Assembly (NCBI GenBank): GCA_948567375.1
Contig: OX419761.1
Location: forward strand, 27,814,243-27,878,242
Direction of reading: 5' to 3'
DNA from: Lunularia cruciata
Lineage: Eukaryota > Streptophyta > Marchantiopsida > Lunulariales > Lunulariaceae
Length of the DNA: 64,000 bases
In this document: one piece after another, positions 1 through 11,390 of the stretch
Position numbering within the stretch: position 1 is the first letter of the stretch
Layout: every line of letters begins with the position of its first letter
Notes under the pieces: model-generated
Database searches by the model: none
Seen by the model: the letters and a program-made list of their open reading frames with translations, nothing else
Told to the model about the DNA's origin: nothing
Translations under genes and position numbers: made by a program

Positions 1-779
1 TAACAAAATTTTTCTTCCAAAACATCATTTCCCGTTATGGGTGTCCTCTGGAATTGGTCAGTGATCGGGGAACTCATTTTTTGAACTCAATGGTGGAGGC
101 ATTAACCAAATACTTCCAAATTAAGCATCGGAAGACCACACCTTTAAACCCGAAAGCGAATGGACTCACGGAGAAAGCCAATGGATTGCTGTGTAAAATT
201 TTAAATAAGGTGATAGTCAATTATGCCTATGATTGGGATACAAAGTTACCTGCAGCGTTATGGGCATATCAAACAATGGAAAAAATTACTACCAAGCAAA
301 CTCCTTATTTTCTAGACATACGGATTGCATCCCATATTACCAGTTGAGTTTGAAGTACCAACATATACAATACTTTGTGAAGAACATTTGTCGGAGGAAG
401 AAAGTCAAGATCTTTGGATCCATCAATTGATGTGGTTGGAAGAGAAAAGGGATGATGCAATGCAAACTACAAAGGAAATTCAAGAACAACGGAAAGTTTG
501 GCACAAAAAAAGAATCAAACCTGTGACTGTTCAAGAAGGAGATCTGGTATTATTTTATGATAATCGCTGCCTATTTTTTCCAGGAAAATTACATCTGAGG
601 TGGATGGGACCGTATCGTGTGATGCACATTTATGATAATGGTTCTATTCAACTTGCCAACCTGGATGGCAATCCTTTTGCAACTCGTGTCAATGGTTGGA
701 GGGTTAGAAAATATTGGACCCAAAACCCGACTTTGTATAAAAACCCGGTTGTCGGTGTTCACAAGGACGCTCACATTTG
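1..779 (+). pseudogene. Integrase C-terminal half of family A pol (fossil)
   Basis: The catalytic core is visible as the SDRGTHFLNS segment (second acidic residue of the DDE triad) and PKANGLTEKANGLL (the glutamate). A C-terminal GPY/F-type domain follows (LRWMGPYRV), and the protein ends in DAHI just before the polypurine tract. The enzyme family inserts LTR-retrotransposon cDNA into chromosomes. The coding region is broken. It is homologous to 25870-27100 and 46790-47789 on the minus strand. Confidence 0.9.
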
Positions 780-791
780 AGGGAGGGGGTA
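776..791 (+). other. Polypurine tract of family A
   Basis: A purine run (GAGGGAGGGGGT) lies directly before TGTGGTACCCACA, the first bases of the LTR. It is the plus-strand priming site used in LTR-retrotransposon replication. The same tract in inverse orientation borders the LTRs at 25851 and 46758. Confidence 0.85.
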
Positions 792-1161
792 TGTGGTACC
801 CACATTTTTTGTTTTTTAGGATAGGTAGTGTTTAAGAGACGAAGTAAGCACGGAAAAGTTGAATTGCGGACAAAGAATGGACGGAAGTAACTTCCGAGGA
901 AAGCCGAAGAAGCTGACATCGGATCCGATGATGGAGGTACTCGGAAGAAGAGTACGCCGGGAACAGTCCAAAGATCACCGTCTTTGGGGTGGAAAACGCA
1001 AGAAAGACAGACCGTTTAACAACCTCTGTATGTGGCAAGAAAGTACATTTCAAGAAACGGTGGGGGTAGGAGAATCATGTCTTGACAGTGACCAGGAGTG
1101 GACGCAGAAGAGAGAAAAGCACCGACAAAATTGACTGAAAAATGATTGCAATTTGGGGCAA

Positions 1162-1169
1162 TATAAAAT
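1162..1169 (+). promoter_or_regulatory. TATA-like box upstream of the LTR coding region
   Basis: TATAAAAT lies about 370 bp into the LTR and just before the embedded coding region. A TATA-like sequence occurs at the equivalent point of every long LTR here (minus strand 11381-11390, 20542-20547, 25457-25466, 40453-40462, 46361-46370, 56771-56780). Confidence 0.5.
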
Positions 1170-1174
1170 TGCGA

Positions 1175-3706
1175 CTGGGCAGGAGGAATTTGAACACTCT
1201 GAGTAAATTTCCAATTCCTTTGAGTAGTCGTCTTGCAGTAATGCGTGTCCGGAAGCCCGTCAAGAGTGAATTTTTCGGAACCCTGAGGGAGTTAGAGTGT
1301 CTTGTCCAGGAGAGGGTCTGATCTTCCAACAGCATAGAACAAGAGAACAAATCATGGCAAAGAAGGTGGCCAACGCGCTGGCAGTGAGAGGTTTTGCTAT
1401 CCAAAGAGTAGATGTAGTAGCTAGGATCAAAGTCTTGGTAAGACTTTGGATTACCTTTTTAGCATGGAACTAGAATTTTAGTTTCCCGGGAGTGATGGCA
1501 GAGATTGCTGCCAATAATTGTGAGGAGGGTCTCGAGGTGGAGGGGAAGAGAGGCAATCCGGCTCAATGGACTGAGTTGGATTGGAAATTAGTATTGGGGA
1601 GAGAAGCAGGAGAGCCGACAGGGGTCACCTTCTATCGGAAGTGTGATGCTACAGAGGAAACGGCGGAGATTTGTGACTCATTTTTGCTCCAAGAACTACA
1701 AATGGTTACAAGGTGGAATCCTATCGGGACCCGATCCAAAGAAGTATCGTGGGGGCAATGATGGCCATGTTCAAGCCGGAGCGAACGCCTACGTAACCAT
1801 GTAGCAGGCAGTCTTCTTCCATCAGATGTTTGCAAGAGTACTAGTAAATTGGGCGAAGTGCTTCCATCACCAAACAAGGTAGATGGTGGTGAATTGGAGA
1901 ACGGGCTCACCACCGCATTATTTCGCACCGTTTGCGGCTCATTTCTACTTTGGGCTGAACTTGCTGTTCAAAGACAAGCGTCATCGTATGGTCTTGCACA
2001 TGCACCCTGATTTGAGACGAGAAGCAGACAAAGAGGAGCATCAGTATATGCTGCATTTGCAAGCAAATGACAAATACTTTGCAAGGACGGGACAGTAGAA
2101 GATCAAAGATGTTACCAGTCCGAAGACAAAGAAGCAAAGTAAACCCGAAGAAGCCAAGTCATCGCCCATACAAAGAAAGACCCGGAGGCTGATGTTGAAG
2201 ACTGCTAAAGTCATAAGAGAGGCATCATTGGGATTGGATTTGGATGAAGAAACTGAGTCGCAGGAAGACTTGGAAGAAGAAGAGCTCACATTGAAAAGTG
2301 AGGAGTCTGGGAGGAAAAGTGAGGAGTCTGGGAGCAAAAGTGAGGGAGAGCCAAAAGTCCAGCAATCGGTGGTAGTAAGTGAGGCTGGTGAGGCAATGAC
2401 AAAGAACAAGCCAAGACCTGAAGTGAAGGAGGAGTATCCCACGGGGCCCAGTTCAAGAGGCGAAGATGAAGACAGTGCAGACGCAATGAAGATACAAAGA
2501 TTGTGACTTTGGATGAAGGAGCCGATGACGGAGGAGAAGGGTCCAGATGAAGGTGGCAAGGAAGAAGTGGACCACTTTGTGGGAATATCATATTTAACAA
2601 GGATAGTCACCCCATTGCTGGAGCTGCTATAGGAGAATCGTAGTGTAATTCCCCAAGATCGACAAAAAGGGATGAACAAATTGCAGATGGTGAAGTATCT
2701 ATTGAATGAAGTGCAGGAGTTGCAGGAGCATCAAGTCCGAAAAAATAAAGAAATTGAAGATCTTCAGAGGGAGGAAGACTCGAGGAAGAAAACGCTGAGT
2801 CTGATACAAGGAAGCTGCGAAGAGAAGGAGAAAGAATTGCAGAAGCAAGTCGGAGAGTTGAAGGAGCAGGCGATGTGGCTGAGCAAGATGAAGGAGGAAG
2901 TGAGTGATGTGCGCATCGAAAATGTTCATTTGAAGGCGATGACCATCGTGATGGAGCAAGAGTTGGACAGCTTGAAGAAGAGTGCCGTAGCAAAAGATCA
3001 AGCATGGCAGAGAGAGTTGGCGGCCCAACAAGAAGAAGAAGAGCGATTGCGAGAACTTGTTAAGAGTGCGGAACAGCAGAAGATGCAGTATGCAGAGGAG
3101 AAGAAGATGCTCGCTGCAGACTACGAAGACGAGTTGAAGATGTATAGAGTGGAGTTGAAGGTAGAATATTCTTGAGGATATGCATCGGAATCAGTAGGAG
3201 ACATTGCAGGGAGATTACAAGCACTCTTAAGCACGGAGGCTGAAGGAAGATTGGAAGAAGCTTGTCTGCATGAGTTGAAGTTACTTGTGCAGGAGACTCG
3301 TAAACAAAAAGCCAAAGACATGGACATGAACACCTTGTTGATCTGGTTGAGGGAACGCGTAGATAGGAAAATGTTAGAAGTAGAGAACAATGTTAGTCTT
3401 AGATTGGATTTAGTCAATTCGGAGTTAGAGAAAATTTGGAATAGTGTGACAGTGGAGAAGAAACCCGATGTTGCAGACGTAGGAGTACAAGTGTCATCGG
3501 ACTTGAGGATTGACACATTAGAGAAGAGTGGGTTGGAAAATAAGAGTGTAGATAGATTACCAGTGAAATCAATTGTAGATTGTAGTGAAGATGTTGTAGA
3601 ATTAGTGAAGAAATTAGTAGAATCCGTTGTACCCAAAGAATGAGAAATAGTAGGAAGATCATTGGGTTTGGAAGTCAATGATGAGGTAGACATCAGATCG
3701 GGCTAA
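1175..3706 (+). pseudogene. LTR-embedded coiled-coil protein gene, alpha form (fossil)
   Basis: The reading direction is the same as pol. The N-terminal part (about 1340-2095) carries the conserved block also seen in the beta LTRs, for example HYFAPFAAHFYFGLNLL. A charged Glu/Ser-rich middle follows (2150-2510). Then comes an uninterrupted coil of about 167 residues at 2672-3172, rich in Glu, Lys, Gln and Leu heptads, and a last block with the recurring DTLEKSG motif. No enzyme motif is visible. The N-terminal block recalls the plant 'putative transposon protein' domain found near Athila-type elements, from memory and not searched. It is broken in several places. Function unknown. Confidence 0.75.
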
Positions 3707-3816
3707 GTGTCGATTTTGAGATAGGAAAAGGCAGATAGACTGTCACTTGGGATTTGTAGGTAGGAAAAGATGTTAAGAAGAGGTGTCTAGGTAGGCAAAT
3801 CTGCCATTTGCTTCAG

Positions 3817-3824
3817 TATTTAAG
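3817..3824 (+). promoter_or_regulatory. Second TATA-like box, downstream of the LTR coding region
   Basis: TATTTAAG stands about 110 bp after the end of the embedded coding region. It recurs in the other family A LTRs as CTATTTAAGAGTGG in sense, for example near 54235 on the minus strand. It is a candidate core promoter for the genomic RNA. If so, the embedded gene lies in U3. Confidence 0.45.
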
Positions 3825-5518
3825 TGGAGCAATCACAGTACGATGTTATTCAGTATTCATGTTTCTGAAGATAGATAAAGCAAAGTGCTGTTCTCAGTAC
3901 TCGTCGCTTAAGCTTAATTCAGAGTGTCAATTTTGTGTTTGTATTTGTGAGTGTGTGGAGAATTCCAAAGAGCAAGTCAGTGTGTTTGTGGATGTGGGAT
4001 CTACAGCCTTGATCTTCATTCTGTGTGTTTGATCCTGAGTGAAGTGCATCGGAGCAATGCCTTGACAGATCTGAGAGGAATTGTAGTGTTGGTAGTATTC
4101 TGCATTTGTGATTGCAGCACGGAGTTGATATGAAGCAATTTTGATCAAGGAAGATGTGCCTTCAGTGGAGGGGTGGAACATAATTCTGAGGCAAAATTGG
4201 TCTTTGCAGTGAAGTGCCGTCTTTGGGAGAATCTGAATCATCACAATCAAGAGTTGTTTGGACAAAATTTGCTATGTTGTGATTATGTGAGTGTGTATTC
4301 GTGACAAGTTGTCAAGATTGTGAGCTTGTTACTCTCTTTTGGGTGTAGTTTCTACCTGAGAGATTAAAGAAGAACTCAAGAAGAACTGCAATTGTGACAT
4401 TTGTCTTTGTATTTGACCAATTCTGGATAGTATCTCTATGGGAACGAACTTTACTTACCCGATTACCGCAAAAGTGATATTTGCCGGGTTGTCACATTGC
4501 ACAAAGAGGTGGGAGTGAGTGAGGTGTCAAGGACCAAGAGCAGGTGACAATTGTCAAGGTCAAGAGGAATAGAAGGAAAAAAAAGGATGAGAGATCTAAG
4601 GGCAAGCATGACACAAATGAGGTATGGGAAGGAGGGTCTAGGACACAACAAAGTGCAAAACAAAACAACCATATAGTAACAAGGAAATTGATTGGTCCAC
4701 AAAGCTAGAAGCATTGAAAACTAACAAGGAATGGGAAAGAGGTAAGAGAGTTGGGACCACACAATGCAAAATGAGATGGCAATGTAGAGATATTAAAATA
4801 AGTGGTGTAAAATATTAGAAGCAATTAAAAAGTGACAATGCAAAATCAAAAAATGACAATGCAAAATGAAATGAGGATCAAGAAAAGTCATGAAGAAGTA
4901 AACAAAAGACCACCTCTAGAAATTTTTTTTAACAACTTGGAAGTGTAAAACCGGTAGAAATAAGATGAAAACAATGAACAAAGAACTAAGCATGCTACAA
5001 TCAAGGATGTGAAACAAACACCATGAAGCTGCAAAGTTAAGTAATACAAAAAGTGAGCACTAATAAACATAGTGGCCAATAATGAAATCCTTATCAACAT
5101 GAATTCAAATATGATGCCTAGAAAACTAATGGCATGAGGATTCAATGCACTATCATGAAGAGAAGAATTCTACTTCAAAATAATACATAGAGTTGGCAAA
5201 ACATGGGCCATGCTATTGCACTCCCAAAGTGCACACAAGTAGAGATATAAAGAAAAGAGGAAAGAAGCTATTTAGTGAAAAGGAGATCCAAAACTCATTG
5301 AGTGAAAATGCAATGCTCCATATGTAAAACATACTTGATAACAAACATGTGGTCAATTAGAGCATAAGTAAATATAACCTGGAAGCAAATTAATAGTCAC
5401 ACTTACATCTAATAGCATATAACCAAGTAGGAAGCCTTGAATAAATAGAAACAAAGCACTCTAATATATAGCAAATTGTTATAAGTATATACATTGCTAC
5501 ACAAAATACATCATTTTC

Positions 5519-5583
5519 AACATCATACACTATAGAAGCACAACTCACACATAAGTCATACATAGATTCTAAAGTGCCACAAT
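5519..5583 (+). repeat. 65-bp direct repeat, copy 1
   Basis: It matches 6072-6136 with about three mismatches, both in the same direction and about 550 bp apart. The flanking 30 bp are loosely similar too, so a short segmental duplication is likely. It is too short and has no TG...CA ends to be called an LTR. Confidence 0.7.
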
Positions 5584-6071
5584 AATCAGATCATTTACAA
5601 CTCAAATCAACTCAAATCAGATCAGTACTTGAGCTGATCCTAAACAAATTACCAACAACAAGGCACTAATTACAGTCAAGCTACACCCACTCTAGCTAAG
5701 AGATTCTAAGTGACGCTCACCAGCTTTTTGTCCACTCTAGCCAAGAACTAAATGCTCAACATCAAAGAAGCAAGCTCTTTAGACCTACACTTCTAGGGTA
5801 TACTCTTGATTTTGACCTAGGTCTCATCCCAACCGTCCCACTGATGGCACACTCGATGGTGCGGACGGTGCAATTGACGGTGGATCCTACCATGTAGTCA
5901 ATACCCAAAACACAAAATCTGACCGACGGAAAGTAGTCCCTGAGTAACTACCAAAATACCTCTAACTACTATCATTGCTACTCCAGTGTCCGAGCAATCT
6001 AGATGCAAAGCTACAAATGGCATGACAATTGTTGTGCATATATACATCGGTATATAATATATATCACTGTG

Positions 6072-6136
6072 AACATCATACACTATAGAAGCACAACTCA
6101 AATATAAGTCATACATAGACTCTAAAGTGCCACAAT
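6072..6136 (+). repeat. 65-bp direct repeat, copy 2
   Basis: Partner of 5519-5583. Both copies run from AACATCATACACTATAG to GTGCCACAAT. Confidence 0.7.
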
Positions 6137-6312
6137 TGCCTCCTAGCTGGCGGTTAGGTCCCTCTAACTCCAAATAGCCATCTATTCTAAATATATGGTA
6201 TACTTTATGGTGGGCAAAAGATCACAAGGCCAATGCTATTGAGCCCCATTGTTAGTTTCCTGTCTACAATCTATGCCATATAAAGGATGAACTAGCTATA
6301 GGTCAAGTACAT

Positions 6313-6452
6313 CTAGGACATAATCATTGTCTCTGAGGAACCACCGTGATGGGAGGAGTCATAGATGCCATATGCTATCCTCTTGAACAAATATCACACA
6401 CTAACATAGTAGTAGCTCCACTAGAAGAGCCGCATAACATACACCTCAAGCC
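6313..6452 (-). pseudogene. PHD-finger-like module after the family D integrase (fossil)
   Basis: One minus-strand frame shows a cysteine/histidine ladder typical of PHD fingers: C-x2-C, eleven residues, C-x2-C, four residues, H-M, then TPP, VVP and a closing C-P-R-C pair. PHD fingers read histone H3 tails. In this position, after the integrase, the module takes the place a chromodomain has in chromoviruses. It is broken along with the rest of the element. That it once guided integration is inference. Confidence 0.55.
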
Positions 6453-6739
6453 TTCCCGTACGAGTGCCAAGCTTGGGGCCATAGTACCATCAATTTTTGG
6501 GAGGTGCCATGGCGCACAATTGCGCACATGACCCTTCCAACAACACCATCACGTCCGTCCAACACAAGGATTCTAGATGGCAAAACCCCATGCACTCTCA
6601 AGATAGTGTAGACTATCAAGACATCAAGTGTTGTCAGTGTTGTCTGCTATAGATATACATAGTCATCCAGATGAAATTGATAGATCGAGGGTCTATAACC
6701 TCCTCCTTAAATAGGAGCATAACATAAGGTATCCCTATG

Positions 6740-7388
6740 CTAAGCAATTGCCAAGTTCTCAAAGGCCATAAGCATCACTCTCTGAAAGATCTCTGCACGT
6801 TGAGCACATGCACTCACCCATACATTGGGATCATCCAAGTCCAAGACTATTGTAGCATCTTGATAAATGGCTATAGGTAAATCTAGATCTTGTTCATAGA
6901 GTAGAAAGTAAGGAGAGAAGGATGCTAAGAAGGCTTGCCGGCTGAACCAATAGCCCATGGCCAACCAAGGTAACTAGAGATCTCAATCTCCCAAGTGGCA
7001 TCTCTGCAAACCATACTTTCACAATCCTCTCTTCAATGTCGGAACCACTCTCTTTGCTAAGCCATCTGCCTCGCGGTGATCTTGGAAGGTAGTATGATGA
7101 TCAATCAAAGCCTTATCACACAAGACCTAAAACTCCTCCAAGAACTTTGTACCTTGATCAGTCAAAACCTCAACTGATGCACCAAAATAACTAAGAATAA
7201 CCCAATCCAAGAACAAGTAAGCCGTCCCTTCACTGGACTTGTCAGGAAGTGCCACCAACTCAATCCACTTGGAGAAGTGCTCCACCATCACCAAAATATA
7301 TTGATGATGTCTCATAGTCAACGGTAAAGGTCCAACAAAGTCCAAACTCCAGCAGTAACCCAATCCTATGATAAGTAATGGGTGCAAT
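6740..7388 (-). pseudogene. Family D integrase (fossil)
   Basis: The core is recognised by LDFVGPLPLT, VMVEHFSKWIELVALP and VLTDQGTKFLEEF. Further on the SPYFLLYEQDLDLPIA and LDDPNVW segments mark the part before the C-terminal region. The family differs clearly from A, B and C. The coding region is broken. Confidence 0.8.
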
Positions 7389-7492
7389 TATGGCATAAGA
7401 GCATTAAATGATGCTCTAACTCGGTCACAAACCACATATTTAGCAATAAATTTTTGTACATTGGTCTGCATAGGTTGCCACCAATAATGATT

Positions 7493-7988
7493 CTAGAGTA
7501 AGCTATATGTACACTTTCCTCCAAAATGTCCTAGCTCCTCATGAGCATGACAAACCAATTTTAGTCTCTGAGATGGGAGTGGTACTACTCTCACTCTACC
7601 ATCCTCCCATACACGCAAAAGGTGTGTGCCTTCCAATCTGAACCATCTGGCTTGTTGGAGAACACGGTCTCTCTCCTTGGCCCCAATTGTGCCACCCACA
7701 ACACCAATGCAAAGATAGTCCATCACTAAGACATCATCATGAACGTCTTGCTGAGTTGTGCCAATATCTTCACTCTTTGGATCTGTGACCTCAATAACTT
7801 CTCTTGTATGCACTAAGAGAGATACCACAAACATCTCAAAAAATATACAAAGAAAGGCAAATGCATGCCAACTTGGCACCATCTCTTCATCTATCTCACC
7901 ATGCCAACGTGCTCTTGTCTGATCTTGTTGGCTGGGACATGGGTTTCTACTCAATCCATTTGCATCATGGTTCACCACTCTAGGTCTA
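7493..7988 (-). pseudogene. Family D RNase H end and integrase N-terminal region (fossil)
   Basis: The segment begins with VVNHDANGLSRNP, the usual end of the RNase H domain in Ty3/gypsy pol. It passes through a spacer into VRVVPLPSQRLKLVCHAHEELGHFGGKCTYSLL, which matches the start of the integrase zinc-binding region. The upstream RT is not present in the window. Confidence 0.75.
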
Positions 7989-8780
7989 TGTGACAACCCG
8001 ACAAATATCACTTTTGTGATAATCGGGTAAGTAAAGTTCATTCCCACAGAGATATGAGTCAAAACCTCTAAATACAAAGTCAAATAGTAACATGTAGTTC
8101 TTCTTGGTTGTGTCTTTAATCTCTCAGGTAGAAACCACACCCAAAAGAGAGTAACAAGCACTGATTTGCAGTCTTGTCACAAATTAACATTCCTTAATCA
8201 CAACTCCATCAAATCTTTCCAAACAATCTTGATTGTGATGATTCAGGCTCTCCTGAAAACGGCACTTCACTGCAATACGACTTTGCCTCAAAATTGTGTT
8301 CCACCCCTCCACCGAAGGCACAACTTCCTCGATCGAAATTGCTTCACATCAACTTCACATTGCACTCACAAATGCAGAATACTACCAACACTACAATTTC
8401 TCTCAGATCTGTCAAGGCATTCCTTCGATTGCACTTCACTCAGGATCAAACACACAGAATGAAGATCAAGGCTGTGGAATCCAACATCCAACAAGCACAT
8501 TGACTTGCACTTTGAATTTCTTCACACACTCACAAACACAAGTACAACGTTGATACTCAAAATCAAGCTCAAGCGACGAGCACTACTTCATAGCACTTTG
8601 CTTTATCTATTCTTAGAATTATGAGCACTGAACAACAATACTCTATGAATGCCACTCTTAAATAGTGAACAAATCAACAGTTCTAACAACTATACCGTTG
8701 TACAACAACTGTTCTAACCTGCAGATCTGAAATGACAATGCACCTCTTCATATCTGCCTCTTCAAATCTCAAATCTGTTA

Positions 8781-11363
8781 CTACTCCGATCCGATGTCTA
8801 CTTCATCCTCGGCTTTCAAACCCGAACCCGAAGTAAATTTACTTCCTACTATTTTTTCCTTGGGTCTCATATCTTCTACTTCTTCTACCAGATCCAACAA
8901 TTCTCTTTCGTGATCTGAAATTGCACTAGTGGGTAATCTATCTAACTCTTCATCTCTCTACCCACTCTTCTCTAATGTCTCCAATGGTAAATCCGAAGAC
9001 ATTTGTACTCCTATGTTATCTACTTCGGGTTTTGCTCTAACATCTTTCCGAAGCTTTTCTATCTCTATTTTCACTAAGTCTAATCTAATTGAAATGTTAT
9101 CCTCTACCTCTAAAATCTTTCTGTCTACACAAGTTCTGAGATTAATTAACAAGGCATTCATATCTGTATCCTTTGCTTGTCTTTGCCTCGTCTCCTGCAC
9201 CAACAACTTCAACTCATGTAGCCTCGTCTCTTCAATCGGAATGCTGGCCTCTATACTTAACATTGCATTCATTTGGAGGACTATCTCCTTCAATGGCTCC
9301 AATCTCATCTTCCTTTCACGTTCCCGATCTGCAAGCCAATCCTCTTGGTACATCGCCAACTCCTCATTGAACTCGGACACCGTCTCCTTCTCCTTCTCCT
9401 TCTGGACATCTCTCTCCTCTTGATTACAAAGTAACTCTTGTAATCTGTCTTCTTCTCTATATCATGCCGTCAACTCTTGTTGCCAAAGTTGCTTCTTCTC
9501 CTTGACACTCTCCATCACCCTATCGAGCTCCTAATCCTTTGCAGCTTCTCTTGCCATAGCATGGATAACCTCTACTCTTGAATCAACAAACTACTGCTTC
9601 AAGATCTCATACTTAGCTACTTATCTCTCCCTTGCTATGTCACTTTTCTTCACAAGATCCTCTCGATAATTTACTTCTCTCTTCAAGTCTTCAATTACCT
9701 GACTTCTCTCTACTGCCTCCGCTTGTAGTACTTCTCTTTCCTCCTCACCTTGGGTTATACTCTTCTTCAACTCCAAGTTTTCTTCTTCCAGTTGTGCTAA
9801 CACCTGCAACACAGTCTTCACCTCTGGACAAGTTGACTGCATCTCCTTCTTTATGTACTCTAGCTTTACTAACAAGGGGCACACTACTTCTCGTAGGTAC
9901 TCCACTCCATCACTGGCAACTACTTCAACCTGCGGAGTGACCTCCTTCTTTACCTCTTCTTCTCCCAACACTTGCCTTCTTTGCTATAGTCGTCATATCG
10001 GAATAGATGCCTTGCTTCCCAAGCTTTCAGGTACTTCTTCCTTCACCGTACTCCGACCCGCTTCATACTTTGCCTTACGTCTTGAGTGAACCCCTCTCTA
10101 TACTGCAATCTTCTTCTCTTCGGGCACAGTTACTTCATCTTCCAACTATGTATTGTCTTTAGCTTCAATTTTTGCCTGCACTTCTTCTTCTTCATATTCT
10201 TCTTTTGCAGCCACCGGCGCCGATGTCATTTCTCCTCCATCATTGTTGTCGCTACTTGTATCTCCACTCTGCAACATTAGCTTAGGCTCCTCCTCGTGTT
10301 CCGAGTCTTCAGTCTTAAGCTCGGCATCACCTTCCGAGTCTTCATCCTCTGACTCGATCACCACCATACCTTGCCTCGGGTTGCCTCTCTATGTCTTCCG
10401 AGGTTTCTTTGTGTCTTCGGCTTTGCCCTGCCAACTTCTCTTCTTCGTATTTGGGGTATTCACTGTGACCTCCACGTTCTTCCCTGTCTTTGTGTAATAG
10501 TCATTGGTGCTCCTGATTTGCAAGATGTATTGCTGCTCCTTGACGTCTACCTCCTTTTGCAAATCAGGATGGAAGTGCAACACCATCCGAGTTTGCCCTG
10601 CCAAGTTCAGCAAATTTAGCCCAAGGTAGAAATGCGCTACAAACGGCATGATGTAGTGTGGAGGCGATTTATCCCGCAAATTCCACACCATCTGCCTCGT
10701 TCTCCCGTGGAAACACCTTGCCCAATTGATCGGTTCTCCTACGAATAACTTGTGAAAGAACACCGCTTGGTGTTTCATCACATAAGTGGTTCTCTCCGGC
10801 TTCAAGATGACCATCAGTGCACTCACAATTCCTCTCTTCAAAGGGTCTTTGTAGCTCTCAACTTTGTACCCATTCTTTGTCCACTTTGACGAGAATGCAT
10901 CTCTCACTTCTTGGGTTTCTTGAGCTATCTCTTCGTTCCCCAAGAACATGGCTCCATGCTCTGAGCCTGCTTCCTTCCTGAGTACGAGTCTCCAATCCGA
11001 CTCTATCCAGCAAGTCGGATTTCCTCTCTTCCCTTCTTCCTCGGGTCCATCAAGACACTTGCTCTTGATGATTTCTGTCATGAAACCTGGAAAGCTCACA
11101 TTCTAGTTCCATGCCAAGAAAGTGATCCGAAGTCGGCTCAAGACTTCAATCCTAGCGATCATATCTAACCTCCAAATCGCATGATTTCTCACTACGAATT
11201 TAAAGTTCTTCTTTCCTCCTCCCATCTCTTCTGTCTTCTCACTATCTCTTGATTTCACTCTTGCGACTTCTCCCTTACGCACTAACGCGACTCCAACTCT
11301 ATTTCCCTTCCCACGATCACTTGCAAGACGACTTCTCAATGGCAAAAGAAAATTACTCAACAT
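8781..11363 (-). pseudogene. LTR-embedded coiled-coil protein gene, beta form, in the solo LTR (fossil)
   Basis: The sense start (MLSNF...) lies at 11363, just after the TATA-like box at 11381-11390. The conserved helical block spans about 10500-11100 (NPTCWIESDWRLVLRKE, AVFFHKLFVGEPINWARCF, HYIMPFVAHFYLGLNLL). Then come an acidic stretch (SEDEDSEGD, near 10350), the coil (9260-9970) and the LEKSG end block (8960-9000). The gene is broken in several places. It has the same layout as the seven other LTR copies. Confidence 0.75.
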
Positions 11364-11380
11364 TTTGTCGTTGCAAGTTC

Positions 11381-11390
11381 AATTTTTATA
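11381..11390 (-). promoter_or_regulatory. TATA-like box before the LTR coding region
   Basis: TATAAAAATT in the sense direction ends about 18 bp before the start codon of the embedded gene. It is conserved in position in the other beta LTRs. Confidence 0.45.

Larger units (their letters stand above)
1..4496 (+). mobile_element. Family A Ty3/gypsy element, 3' part (integrase end plus 3' LTR)
   Basis: This is the only plus-strand family A element with internal sequence here. The window opens inside its integrase, which ends about 12 bp before a purine-rich tract and a 3.7-kb LTR. The 5' part and 5' LTR lie left of the window, so no target duplication can be checked. The LTR belongs to the alpha subfamily, shared with the solo LTR at 17221-20919. 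The element is broken in several places and is a fossil. There is no chromodomain after the integrase, and the integrase matches the two minus-strand family A elements closely, which places it in the Athila/Tat side of Ty3/gypsy rather than the chromoviruses (inference). Confidence 0.9.
792..4496 (+). repeat. Family A 3' LTR, alpha subfamily (3705 bp)
   Basis: It begins TGTGGTACCCACA after the polypurine tract and ends GCCGGGTTGTCACA, so it has TG...CA ends. It is very long for a Ty3/gypsy LTR because it contains a coding region of about 2.5 kb (see 1175-3706). Order in the sense direction: a first stretch of about 370 bp, a TATA-like box, the coding region, a second TATA-like box at 3817, then about 650 bp of conserved sequence. 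The closest relative in the window is the solo LTR 17221-20919. Confidence 0.9.
4497..6300. other. AT-rich stretch with no recognisable gene
   Basis: I see no conserved protein motif on either strand. The first 1.3 kb is A-rich with short near-repeats (GACAATGCAAAAT twice near 4837-4868). A 65-bp direct repeat occurs at 5519-5583 and 6072-6136. The right part may be the 3' untranslated region or LTR of family D, but no LTR boundary or polypurine tract could be fixed. Confidence 0.5.
6300..7988 (-). mobile_element. Family D Ty3/gypsy pol remnant
   Basis: Minus-strand order: end of RNase H (VVNHDANGLSRNP, near 7985), a linker and zinc-binding region (LRVWEDGRVRVVPLPSQR...HEELGHFGGK), the integrase core (LDFVGPL, LTDQGTKFLEEF), the integrase C-terminal part (SPYFLLYEQD, LDDPNVW) and a PHD-finger-like module. 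The upstream half is absent: at 7988 the sequence passes into a solo A LTR and then into family B. It is old and heavily broken. Neither LTR can be recognised. Confidence 0.8.

Noticed and set aside
4497-6300. Short open frames (for example 4888-5145 and 5898-6173, minus) as host genes
   Set aside because: No recognisable domain, AT-driven composition, and no splice or promoter pattern that I could support.
6346-6531. Plus-strand 61-codon open frame
   Set aside because: It is antisense to the PHD-finger-like module of family D, which has clear residue conservation.
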